This document shows, piece after piece, positions 16,685 through 24,254 of a DNA stretch of 64,000 nt; positions within the stretch are counted from its first letter, which is position 1, and every line of letters begins with the position of its first letter. A model generated the notes under the pieces. That model ran no database searches and was not told the DNA's origin. It saw only the letters and a list, made by a program, of their open reading frames with translations. Source of the stretch: Comamonas halotolerans (GTDB taxonomy: Bacteria > Pseudomonadota > Gammaproteobacteria > Burkholderiales > Burkholderiaceae_C); contig NZ_JASAUZ010000023.1 in assembly GCF_030162935.1 (NCBI RefSeq), forward strand, positions 310,001-374,000, in the 5' to 3' direction. Made by a program: the position numbers and the translations under genes.

Positions 16685-17410
16685 ATGCTTCCGCGCTGGC
16701 CAATATGGATTTCTTCATGGATGAAGGCAATGCCCCGACTGCCCAGCCAATGCATGGTTTGTCGCGCTTGGCCCTGTGCTGATATTCTGTGCAGCAACTG
16801 CCGTCACCGTTTTGACATGCAGCCTTTGCGCTGCACAGGCTGCGCTTTGTCGTTGCCAGGCTTGAGTCCCGAGCAGCCACGCTGCGGCGCTTGCTTGCGT
16901 CAAGCCCCGGTCTGGATGCACGCCTACGCCTGGGTGGATTACAGCTACCCATGGAACCATCTGATCACGCAATGGAAGTTTGGCCAGCAGGCTGCCTTGG
17001 CCCAGCACTTTGCGCGATGGATGCAAAAAGATCCCAAAGTGCAGCAAATGCTGATGCAAGCTGATGCCATACTGGCGATTCCCTTATCCCGGCCACGCTT
17101 GCGCGAGCGAGGCTACAACCCAGCAGCGCAACTTGCACAAAAGCTTCAGCCCAGCAAATATTTGCCACAGGCACTGCAGCGTGTACGCCACACGCCACCC
17201 CAGAGTGATCTCACGCGCACGCAGCGCATGCGCAACTTACGCCAAGCCTTTGATGTGCCACCCTCCCAACGCGCAGCGATTGCAGACCGCAGACTGCTGC
17301 TGATTGACGACGTCATGACGACAGGCGCCACCTTATCCGTCGCCACGCACTGTCTGCTCCAGGCAGGCGCCAGTGAGGTCAGCGTACTGTGCATGGCACG
17401 TACACCGTAA
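16685..17410 (+). CDS. comF: ComF family phosphoribosyltransferase-like protein
   Basis: 241 residues from the ATG at 16685. An N-terminal zinc-ribbon region has four CxxC-type pairs (CMVC, CSNC, CTGC, CGAC). The C-terminal half is a phosphoribosyltransferase fold with AIPLSRPRLRERGYNPA and the PRPP-binding motif LLLIDDVMTTGAT. ComF proteins are linked to DNA uptake in naturally competent bacteria, although many members are found in non-competent species. The open frame extends upstream to 16505 but overlaps the divergent methyltransferase and lacks family sequence. Confidence 0.92.
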   Translation: MLPRWPIWISSWMKAMPRLPSQCMVCRAWPCADILCSNCRHRFDMQPLRCTGCALSLPGLSPEQPRCGACLRQAPVWMHAYAWVDYSYPWNHLITQWKFGQQAALAQHFARWMQKDPKVQQMLMQADAILAIPLSRPRLRERGYNPAAQLAQKLQPSKYLPQALQRVRHTPPQSDLTRTQRMRNLRQAFDVPPSQRAAIADRRLLLIDDVMTTGATLSVATHCLLQAGASEVSVLCMARTP

Positions 17411-17451
17411 GTTATGACAGGGACAAGCCCAAAAGCGGACAATACGCCGCC

Positions 17452-17937
17452 ATGTTTCATATCGTATTAGTTGAGCCTGAGATTCCACCGAATACAGGCA
17501 ACATCATTCGTTTGGCTGCCAATACCGGCTGCCAGTTGCACCTGATTGAACCACTGGGCTTTTCCATGGAAGACCGCCTCATGCGCCGTGCCGGACTGGA
17601 CTACCACGAATACACCAGCACACGCCGTCACGCCAACTGGCAAGCTTTTCTGGACACCATGCAGCCCGACCGCAGCCGCATGTTTGCCATGACCACACAT
17701 GGCAGCCAGCCAGCGCACAGCCTGCAGTTCCATGCTGGAGACTGGTTCGTTTTTGGTTGCGAAACACGTGGTCTGGCCGCCGATTTGCGTGAGTCCTTTC
17801 CCAACGACCAGCGCCTGCGCCTGCCAATGCTTGAGGGCCAGCGCAGTCTGAATCTCTCCAACGCTGTCGCGGTGACTGTATTTGAAGCCTGGCGACAGAA
17901 CGGCTTTATGACGCCATCTGGACAAGCAGCCCACTGA
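17452..17937 (+). CDS. trmL: tRNA (cytidine/uridine-34-2'-O)-methyltransferase TrmL
   Basis: SPOUT-class RNA methyltransferase of 161 residues. It should methylate the wobble nucleotide ribose of two tRNA-Leu isoacceptors. Conserved motifs are VLVEPEIPPNTGNIIRLAANTG at the start, FGCETRGL in the knot, and LPMLEGQRSLNLSNAVAV near the end, which form the SAM-binding trefoil. The ATG at 17452 gives the family length. It begins 41 bases after comF and may share its transcript. Confidence 0.94.
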   Translation: MFHIVLVEPEIPPNTGNIIRLAANTGCQLHLIEPLGFSMEDRLMRRAGLDYHEYTSTRRHANWQAFLDTMQPDRSRMFAMTTHGSQPAHSLQFHAGDWFVFGCETRGLAADLRESFPNDQRLRLPMLEGQRSLNLSNAVAVTVFEAWRQNGFMTPSGQAAH

Positions 17938-18056
17938 GTGTTTTTTGAAAAAACCATACAGTCGCCATACAGCCACTGTCCTATTTATGACAACAGTGTG
18001 TCTCAAGGGTATATACCAATAAACACTGAACCGAAGTCCCTTTCCTGAGATCTATC

Positions 18057-18087
18057 AACCATGCGTCGTTAAGGACGTTGGTTTTTT
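18057..18087 (+). terminator. Terminator-like hairpin in the leader of the DUF4148 gene
   Basis: AACC and CGTC pair with GACG and GGTT, with a small internal loop, followed by six T. It ends 21 bases before the start codon of the DUF4148 gene. It may terminate trmL read-through or act as an attenuator of the downstream gene. Confidence 0.5.
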
Positions 18088-18108
18088 AGATAACTGAAAG
18101 GGAAAAAA

Positions 18109-18405
18109 ATGTTTGCCATTCGCACCATGAGTGTTGCTATTGCCTTGTCCGCTACCGCTGCTGCTGCATTTGCAGGAGACCAAACACAGTTGCGCGCGGA
18201 TGAGCTTAGCCGCGACAGCAATTTGACCCATGCACAAGTGATCGCTGACTTCCAGGCAGCACGCGCCGCTGGGCAAACTTTGCAAGGTGACGCCGTGGTT
18301 CTGCGCCGTGATGAAATCAGCACCCAATCCACTGTCAACCGCGCTGACGTCATTGCGCAAATGCAAGCCGCACGCGACGCAGGCCTGCTTCCTAGCGGTG
18401 ACTAA
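18109..18405 (+). CDS. DUF4148 small secreted protein
   Basis: 98 residues with a signal peptide cleaved after AFA (about residue 22). The mature part contains two related repeats of the type (N)LTHAQVIADFQAARAAG and VNRADVIAQMQAARDAG, preceded by LRADELS and LRRDEIS. This is the DUF4148 pattern, frequent in multiple copies in Burkholderiales and often stress- or envelope-linked. AAAGGG lies just upstream of the ATG. Function unknown. Confidence 0.85.
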   Translation: MFAIRTMSVAIALSATAAAAFAGDQTQLRADELSRDSNLTHAQVIADFQAARAAGQTLQGDAVVLRRDEISTQSTVNRADVIAQMQAARDAGLLPSGD

Positions 18406-18539
18406 TAAACAAGCATTGTGAGTTCACGCAAATATGTGCGTGGCACTCACAAATTCCATCATGCCAAGTGCAAGCCCCCACCTCTATGGCCCACACCCTG
18501 CGCAGCCAGCACCGGGATGGGCCAGACCCGAAGGAAGGC

Positions 18540-19013
18540 TTAGATTCCCATGGGTGCGCCATAGCTGCGTGACAGAGACTCCGCCACGCAAACCGGCTTG
18601 TCACCACCTTCACACTCCACGGTCACCAGCCAGGTGATCTGCACCGCATCAGGACCCACAGGCTCCACCGACTGCACCCCCACTCTTGCGCGCACCCGAC
18701 TGTTCACAGGCACAGGCGCTGGAAAACGCACCTTGTTAAGCCCGTAATTGACACCCATGGTGGCCCCTTCCACCTTTACAGCCTGACTGAAAAACAAAGG
18801 CAGCAGCGATAGCGACAAAAAACCATGCGCAATCGGCGCACCAAACGGGCCTTTGGCAGCCTTGACTGGATCCACATGGATCCACTGATGATCCCCCGTT
18901 GCATCCGCAAACATATTGATTTGATCCTGCGTGACGGTGATCCAGTCCGTCACGGCAATCTCCTGGCCTGCGCATGCGCGCAGTTCTGCATATGAATGAA
19001 AGGTTTTTTTCAT
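18540..19013 (-). CDS. MaoC/NodN family dehydratase
   Basis: Hot-dog-fold hydratase of 157 residues, expected to act on an enoyl-CoA or similar thioester. The catalytic hydratase motif is present: FADATGDHQWIHVDP with its Asp and His, followed by GPFGAPIAHGFLSLSLLP. The closest group is the NodN/MaoC-like single-domain dehydratase. It stands alone on the minus strand between the DUF4148 and LysE genes, so its pathway is not given by context. Confidence 0.9.
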   Translation of the reverse strand: MKKTFHSYAELRACAGQEIAVTDWITVTQDQINMFADATGDHQWIHVDPVKAAKGPFGAPIAHGFLSLSLLPLFFSQAVKVEGATMGVNYGLNKVRFPAPVPVNSRVRARVGVQSVEPVGPDAVQITWLVTVECEGGDKPVCVAESLSRSYGAPMGI

Positions 19014-19138
19014 GCCTGCACTTTAGAAAGCATGTCGCGCATTACCAGTCCGCCGAGCGACAAGGGTTACCCCTGAGGGCATGCGATAAACCTAGCACCA
19101 CAGCCGACAAAGCCAACCGTTTTACAGCACCTTGTGAA

Positions 19139-19777
19139 CTACCCTTGGTTGCTGGTGCGCTGTACAAAAAACAACCCAAAACCCACCAACATCAGCAAAC
19201 CACCAAAGATGCGGTTTTGCCAGCGCATGGCTTCGGGGCTGCGCATCCAGCGGCGTAACGCGCTGGCGCTGGCAGCATAGCCATGCATCACCACTGTATC
19301 GACCGCCAGGCAAGTCACAGACATCACCAACAGTTGCAACCACAATGGACGGTGCGGACTCAAGAATTGCGGCAGCACCGCCACCATGAAAATGATGCCC
19401 TTGGGGTTGGTGGCATTCGTCAAAAAGCCTGCCAATGTACGCTGCTGCCAGGGAATGGGGGATGCCTGCAAATACCCCACATCTAGGCCGTTGCCCACAC
19501 TGCACCACTGACTCCACCCCAGATAGATCAGGTAGAGCGCTCCCAGCACCTTCACTGCAGTGAAGGCCATATCCGAGGCAATCAACACAGCCCCTACACC
19601 TCCTCCAGCTATCAAAAGAATGAGCAGCAAACCCAGTTGCAAACCTCCAATGGTGGCCGAGGTCTGGCGCACACCGTAGGCCAGACCATGACTCATGGAG
19701 AGAACTGCGCCAGAGCCCGGGGAGATGGCAATGAACACGCACGCGGAGAAAAACGCCAACCAAGTATGAAAATCCAT
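19139..19777 (-). CDS. LysE/RhtB family amino-acid exporter
   Basis: 212 residues, about six membrane helices. The family signature near the N-terminus reads ISPGSGAVLSMSHGLAYG, and TNATNPKGIIFMVAVLPQF appears in the middle, both typical of RhtB-type exporters of homoserine, threonine or other amino acids. The ATG at 19777 begins MDFHTWLAFF; a longer frame to 19861 adds a basic non-family stretch. The substrate cannot be assigned. Confidence 0.9.
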   Translation of the reverse strand: MDFHTWLAFFSACVFIAISPGSGAVLSMSHGLAYGVRQTSATIGGLQLGLLLILLIAGGGVGAVLIASDMAFTAVKVLGALYLIYLGWSQWCSVGNGLDVGYLQASPIPWQQRTLAGFLTNATNPKGIIFMVAVLPQFLSPHRPLWLQLLVMSVTCLAVDTVVMHGYAASASALRRWMRSPEAMRWQNRIFGGLLMLVGFGLFFVQRTSNQG

Positions 19778-19893
19778 TTGCCACAACCCAAGAGCACTGC
19801 ACCCGAAGGCGCAGATCTTACGCCTGCTCCTGCACGGGATGATTGGCAACATGAAGACCATGCCGCCACAGCCATGCTACGCTGACGGGCATC

Positions 19894-20331
19894 ATGCTTT
19901 TCAACCCCACCCAAGCTGACGTGCGCCGCTTTTTTTGCAGCGTTCGCAGCAAAATGAAAATGAACGCCCCCATGGAGGCGATCGAGACACTGGCCAGCCT
20001 GTGGATTGAAGAACACCCTGAGTACTTCGCCGAACTGGATGATGTCGACGCAGCCATCAAGCGCAATTACGATCTGGAGCCCGATCGCACCAACCCGTTT
20101 TTGCACCTGTCCATGCACCTGTCAATCAGCGAGCAGTGCAGCATCGACCAGCCCCGAGGCATTCGCCAGGCCGTGGAACTGCTGGCCAAGCGCCGCGGTG
20201 ACCTGCACAAGGCGCACCATGAGGTGATGGAGTGCCTTGGTCAGATGCTGGCCGACAGCCAACGCAATGGTCACCCTCCTGATGGCAACCAGTATGTAGC
20301 CGCTGTACAGCGCCGCGCCACACGCGATTAA
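19894..20331 (+). CDS. DUF1841 family protein
   Basis: 145 residues, no signal peptide or membrane segment, mostly helical. It begins MLFNPTQADVRRFF and contains WIEEHPEYFAEL and NPFLHLSMHLSISEQ, the family's conserved blocks. DUF1841 proteins are widespread in betaproteobacteria; their function is unknown. A bidirectional terminator follows, shared with the convergent cytochrome gene. Confidence 0.9.
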   Translation: MLFNPTQADVRRFFCSVRSKMKMNAPMEAIETLASLWIEEHPEYFAELDDVDAAIKRNYDLEPDRTNPFLHLSMHLSISEQCSIDQPRGIRQAVELLAKRRGDLHKAHHEVMECLGQMLADSQRNGHPPDGNQYVAAVQRRATRD

Positions 20332-20335
20332 GTTC

Positions 20336-20369
20336 TCAAAAAATAGCCCGCGAATGCGGGCCATTTTTA
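20336..20369. terminator. Bidirectional intrinsic terminator
   Basis: GCCCGC pairs with GCGGGC around a four-base loop. The plus strand continues into CATTTTTAA and the minus strand into TATTTTTTG, so it can end both the DUF1841 gene and the convergent cytochrome gene. Confidence 0.88.
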
Positions 20370-20382
20370 AATCATTTACAGC

Positions 20383-21045
20383 CTAACGGAAATGCGCCTG
20401 CGGAATGGTTTTTAAATCGCCATCCAGTTTGCTGATGTAGTTGGCCAGCAGCCTCAACTCCTGATTGCTGAACTGTTGCGCAATCGGCGCCATGATGCCG
20501 TTGCTGCGACCAATTTTGGCGTTTTCAATGGTTTTGTACGATTTCAGGGCCACAAACAAATAGTCTGCATGCTGGCCTGCCACTTTGGGGTAGCTTGCAT
20601 CAATCGGCTTGCCAAAGTTTTGTCCGTGACAGCTAAAGCAAGCGCCCTTCTCGATCAACGCAGCAACTTGTGCTGGCGGATCATGGGGCTGCAACTCCTT
20701 GCGTGCAGGGTTGTGAGCGTCGTAATAAGCGGACAAGTCTGCAATATCCTGATCGCTCAGCGACTCTGCCACTGCCCGCATGGTGGGGTGACGACGATCC
20801 CCTTTTCGATATGCGTCTAGCGCAGCGGTGATATATGCGGCAGACTGCCCAGAGATCATTGGCACTTTGTGCACTTCCGGGAAACTGGCCTGATAGCCAG
20901 AAATACCATGGCAGCCAATACACATGGCCACCTTACCTTCCCCTGCCTTGAGATCACCTTGCAACGTTTGTGCAAAGGCGGACGACGTCGCACAAGCGAC
21001 AAACATTGCAAACACCGAGGTCCATGCTTTGATCATTTTGTGCAC
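20383..21045 (-). CDS. Dihaem cytochrome c (c4-like)
   Basis: Periplasmic protein of 220 residues with a signal peptide (cleavage after AFA, about residue 25) and two haem-binding CXXCH motifs, CIGCH near residue 38 and CFSCH near 137. The two halves are homologous, each ending with a YL or YI-containing helix, and IMAPIAQQ supplies a candidate axial Met. Cytochromes c4 carry electrons from the bc1 complex to terminal oxidases. It may serve the oxidase encoded at 7-15 kb, but it is not in that operon. Confidence 0.9.
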   Translation of the reverse strand: MHKMIKAWTSVFAMFVACATSSAFAQTLQGDLKAGEGKVAMCIGCHGISGYQASFPEVHKVPMISGQSAAYITAALDAYRKGDRRHPTMRAVAESLSDQDIADLSAYYDAHNPARKELQPHDPPAQVAALIEKGACFSCHGQNFGKPIDASYPKVAGQHADYLFVALKSYKTIENAKIGRSNGIMAPIAQQFSNQELRLLANYISKLDGDLKTIPQAHFR

Positions 21046-21144
21046 AAAATCCTTTGCAAAGTTCAGCTGGGATCTGTTTTTGAAAGTTCATTATCAGAGC
21101 AGTTGTCAAGCACTTACATCAATGTTTACGCTGATATCACGCCC

Positions 21145-21987
21145 ATGAAATTCCAAGGTTCCGACAATTACGTTGCCACCCAAGACCTGATGCTGGCAGT
21201 GAATGCCGCCATCAAATTGCAGCGCCCCTTGCTGGTCAAAGGCGAGCCAGGCACTGGTAAAACCATGCTGGCCGAGGAAGTCGCCGCCGCTTTGGACATG
21301 CCGCTGCTGCAGTGGCACATCAAATCCACCACCAAGGCACAGCAAGGCTTGTATGAATATGACGCGGTGTCTCGCCTGCGCGACAGCCAGCTGGGGGATG
21401 AGCGCACCAAGAACATCGAGAACTACATCGTCAAAGGGGTGTTGTGGCAGGCATTCACAGCGGATCGCCCCGTGGCCCTGCTGATTGACGAAATCGACAA
21501 AGCCGATATCGAGTTTCCCAACGACTTGCTGCGAGAAATTGATCGCATGGAGTTTTACTGCTACGAAACCCGCGAAATGGTACACGCCAAGCACCGGCCG
21601 CTGGTGTTCATCACCTCCAACAATGAAAAAGAGTTGCCCGACGCTTTCCTGCGCCGCTGCTTTTTCCACTACATCAAGTTTCCTGATGCGGACACCATGC
21701 GCCAGATCGTGGCCGTGCACTTCCCCACACTCAAAGGCGACTTGCTCAGCGCAGCACTGAAAACCTTCTATGACGTGCGCAATCTGCCCGGCCTCAAGAA
21801 AAAGCCCTCGACCAGCGAGCTCATCGATTGGCTCAAATTGCTGGTGGCTGAAGACATTCCTCTGGAAGCGCTGCAGTCGCCTGACCAAAAGGTATCCGTT
21901 CCACCGCTGGTGGGCGCGCTGCTCAAGAATGAACAGGACATGAGCTTGTTTGAAAAGCTGGTGTTCATGAATCAGCGCAACCGCTAA
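21145..21987 (+). CDS. MoxR-type AAA+ ATPase
   Basis: 280 residues. Walker A GEPGTGKT at 33-40, Walker B LLIDEIDKAD, sensor 1 region FITSNNEKELPDAFLRRCFF with the arginine finger. MoxR ATPases act as chaperones that load metals or mature enzyme complexes, usually with a partner VWA protein; here that is the CoxE-like gene at 23063. The two are separated by a small membrane protein and an acetyltransferase gene, all in the same direction. The ATG at 21145 matches the usual family N-terminus (MKFQGSDNYVA). Confidence 0.93.
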   Translation: MKFQGSDNYVATQDLMLAVNAAIKLQRPLLVKGEPGTGKTMLAEEVAAALDMPLLQWHIKSTTKAQQGLYEYDAVSRLRDSQLGDERTKNIENYIVKGVLWQAFTADRPVALLIDEIDKADIEFPNDLLREIDRMEFYCYETREMVHAKHRPLVFITSNNEKELPDAFLRRCFFHYIKFPDADTMRQIVAVHFPTLKGDLLSAALKTFYDVRNLPGLKKKPSTSELIDWLKLLVAEDIPLEALQSPDQKVSVPPLVGALLKNEQDMSLFEKLVFMNQRNR

Positions 21988-22107
21988 AACACCACGCATG
22001 CACTGACACCATGATGACCACCGCCTTGCAGGCTTGCCCCAATGCGCAAAACAAGCACTTGCCTTAGCTTTGCAGGCTTGACCATCAACACTTGGGGGAG
22101 AGTAATC

Positions 22108-22356
22108 ATGGCTTCTGCACAAAAAATGCTACTTGAGGGCGTCTCAGATGCCGTGTGTTTCATGCTGGGGGCTCTGGCTGGCTATGGCTTGGCACAGGCT
22201 ATTGGCATTGATATCTTTGCCGATGGCTACAGCGGCTCCAGCATGATCGGCATCTTGATGGTGGGCCTGGGTGGTGGTGCAGGGCTACACCTGGCACGCA
22301 TCTGGCGTGGTCGCCAACAAGCCAAAGGCAAACTGGAAGAAGCCGATCTCGACTAA
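22108..22356 (+). CDS. Small glycine-rich membrane protein, unknown function
   Basis: 82 residues. Two hydrophobic stretches (about 14-31 and 44-60) flank a polar turn, and the C-terminal tail is charged (RIWRGRQQAKGKLEEADLD). GGGGGAG before the ATG at 22108 supports this start over the longer frame. I do not recognise a family. Its place between the MoxR ATPase and the CoxE-like partner suggests a membrane accessory of that pair. Confidence 0.65.
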   Translation: MASAQKMLLEGVSDAVCFMLGALAGYGLAQAIGIDIFADGYSGSSMIGILMVGLGGGAGLHLARIWRGRQQAKGKLEEADLD

Positions 22357-22367
22357 TCTTTGCTGCC

Positions 22368-22988
22368 ATGCCTGAAACCACTGCCTGCCCATTCATCATT
22401 CCAACCCAACTCCACGGCTGGGGCGTGCATCTTGCTCCCTTGAGTGCCGAGCACACAGCAGGCTTGCAAGCTGCTGCCGCCGACGGTGCGCTGTGGAATC
22501 TGCGAGTCACCTGGGTCCCCAAACCCGAAGAAACATCCGCGTACATCGACAAAGCTCTGGAGATGCAAGCACAGGGATCGCGCTGTCCATTTGTGGTGAT
22601 GGATGCCAATGGCAAGGTATTGGGCACGTCCAGTTACCATGACATCGTGCCAGGAGCGCAGCGTGTAGAGATTGGCTACACCTGGTATGCCGCCAGCGCA
22701 CAGCGCAGTCACGTCAATACCGCGGCCAAGCTGCTGTTGATGCAACACGCATTTGAAACCCTGCGCTGCGCTGTCGTAGGCTGGCGCACGGATATTCTGA
22801 ACACCCGCAGCCAGCAGGCCATTGAACGCTTGGGCGCGCACAAGGACGGCATCATTCGCCACCACACACAACGCTGGGATGGCTCTGTGCGCGATACCGT
22901 CATATACAGCATGCTGGCTGCAGAGTGGCCTGCAGCCAAAGAGCGCCTGCTCACTAAATTGCAGCAGGCAGTACCAGCAAGTGCTTGA
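22368..22988 (+). CDS. GNAT family N-acetyltransferase (RimJ/RimL type)
   Basis: 206 residues. It has the acetyl-CoA-binding layout of RimJ/RimL-like transferases: LAPLSAEHTAGL near the start, VEIGYTWY at the beta-bulge strand, then NTAAKLLLMQHAFE and the C-terminal NTRSQQAIERLGAHKDGIIRHH typical of ribosomal-protein acetyltransferase relatives. It begins 11 bases after the small membrane protein and may be in the MoxR operon. The acceptor is unknown. Confidence 0.88.
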   Translation: MPETTACPFIIPTQLHGWGVHLAPLSAEHTAGLQAAAADGALWNLRVTWVPKPEETSAYIDKALEMQAQGSRCPFVVMDANGKVLGTSSYHDIVPGAQRVEIGYTWYAASAQRSHVNTAAKLLLMQHAFETLRCAVVGWRTDILNTRSQQAIERLGAHKDGIIRHHTQRWDGSVRDTVIYSMLAAEWPAAKERLLTKLQQAVPASA

Positions 22989-23062
22989 ACAACCGTTTGA
23001 GCAACTGCGCAGACAAGCCACAGACTACTGTTGCGCTGGCAGCCATTACTTAGATTTGCACC

Positions 23063-24250
23063 ATGTTGATTGATTTTTTTTACACATTGCGCGCTGCCAA
23101 ATTGCCCGTATCCGTCAAAGAGTATTTGATGCTGCTGCAAGCGCTGCAGGAGGGCGTGGTGGGTCCTCGCAGCGAGGATGGCTGGAGCCTGGACGATTTC
23201 TATTTTCTGGCCCGCACCACCCTCGTCAAGGATGAAAAGCACTATGACAAGTTTGACCGTGCCTTTGCCGCCTATTTCAAAGGCGTGGAGATGGTGGCTG
23301 ACTTCAAGAAAGAGCTGCCTGAAGAATGGCTGCGCAAACTGCTGGACAAGGAGCTGACGCCCGAACAGAAAGCTGCCATCGAGAAAATGGATTGGGACGA
23401 GTTGATGGAGACGCTGAAAAAGCGCCTGGAAGAACAAAAAGGCCGCCACGAAGGCGGCAGCAAATGGATTGGCACCGGAGGTACCAGCCCGTTTGGCCAC
23501 GGCGGCTACAACCCGCAAGGGGTGCGCATTGGAGGGCCAAGCAAAAACCGCAGCGCAGTCAAAGTCTGGGAGCAGCGTGCCTATCGGGACTATGACGACA
23601 CCCAGGAACTCGGTACCCGCAACATCAAGGTGGCGCTGCGGCGCCTGCGCAAGTTTGCACGCCAGGGCAGCAATCTGGAGCTGGACCTGCCTGACACCAT
23701 CCGCAGCACTGCTGCCAATGCAGGCTGGCTGGACATCAAAATGATCCCGGAGCGGCACAACAACGTGAAAGTGCTGCTGCTTATGGATGTGGGCGGCACC
23801 ATGGATGACCACATCCAGCGCGTTGAAGAGCTTTTTTCAGCGGTGAAGAGTGAATTCAAGCATCTTGAGTTTTATTACTTTCACAATTGTGTCTATGACT
23901 TCATGTGGAAGAACAACCGCCGCCGCTTTGCGGAAAAGTTCGATACCTGGGACATCATTCGCAAATACAACAAAGACTACAAATTGATCTTTGTGGGCGA
24001 TGCAACCATGAGCCCTTACGAAATTTTGCAACCTGGCGGCAGCGTGGAATACAACAATGACGAGCCTGGAGCGGAATGGTTGCAAAGGCTTACCAATGCC
24101 TTCCCGCACCATGCCTGGATCAACCCCGAACCACAAGGCGTATGGGAATACCGTCAAAGCATCGACATCATCCGGCAACTCATGGGCGGCCGGATGTATC
24201 CCCTCACTTTGAAAGGTTTGGAAGAAACCATGAGGCTGCTGTCAAAATAA
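23063..24250 (+). CDS. CoxE-like VWA domain protein
   Basis: 395 residues, cytoplasmic. The N-terminal half is helical and charged; the C-terminal half is a von Willebrand A domain of the CoxE type. The metal-ion-dependent adhesion site reads DVGGTMD at 242-248, so the usual DxSxS is DxGxT, with Gly in place of the first Ser. Proteins of this group work with MoxR ATPases in maturing metalloenzymes such as CO dehydrogenase, but many, as here, are in clusters without such an enzyme. It ends four bases before tamA. Confidence 0.88.
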   Translation: MLIDFFYTLRAAKLPVSVKEYLMLLQALQEGVVGPRSEDGWSLDDFYFLARTTLVKDEKHYDKFDRAFAAYFKGVEMVADFKKELPEEWLRKLLDKELTPEQKAAIEKMDWDELMETLKKRLEEQKGRHEGGSKWIGTGGTSPFGHGGYNPQGVRIGGPSKNRSAVKVWEQRAYRDYDDTQELGTRNIKVALRRLRKFARQGSNLELDLPDTIRSTAANAGWLDIKMIPERHNNVKVLLLMDVGGTMDDHIQRVEELFSAVKSEFKHLEFYYFHNCVYDFMWKNNRRRFAEKFDTWDIIRKYNKDYKLIFVGDATMSPYEILQPGGSVEYNNDEPGAEWLQRLTNAFPHHAWINPEPQGVWEYRQSIDIIRQLMGGRMYPLTLKGLEETMRLLSK

Positions 24251-24254
24251 ATCC

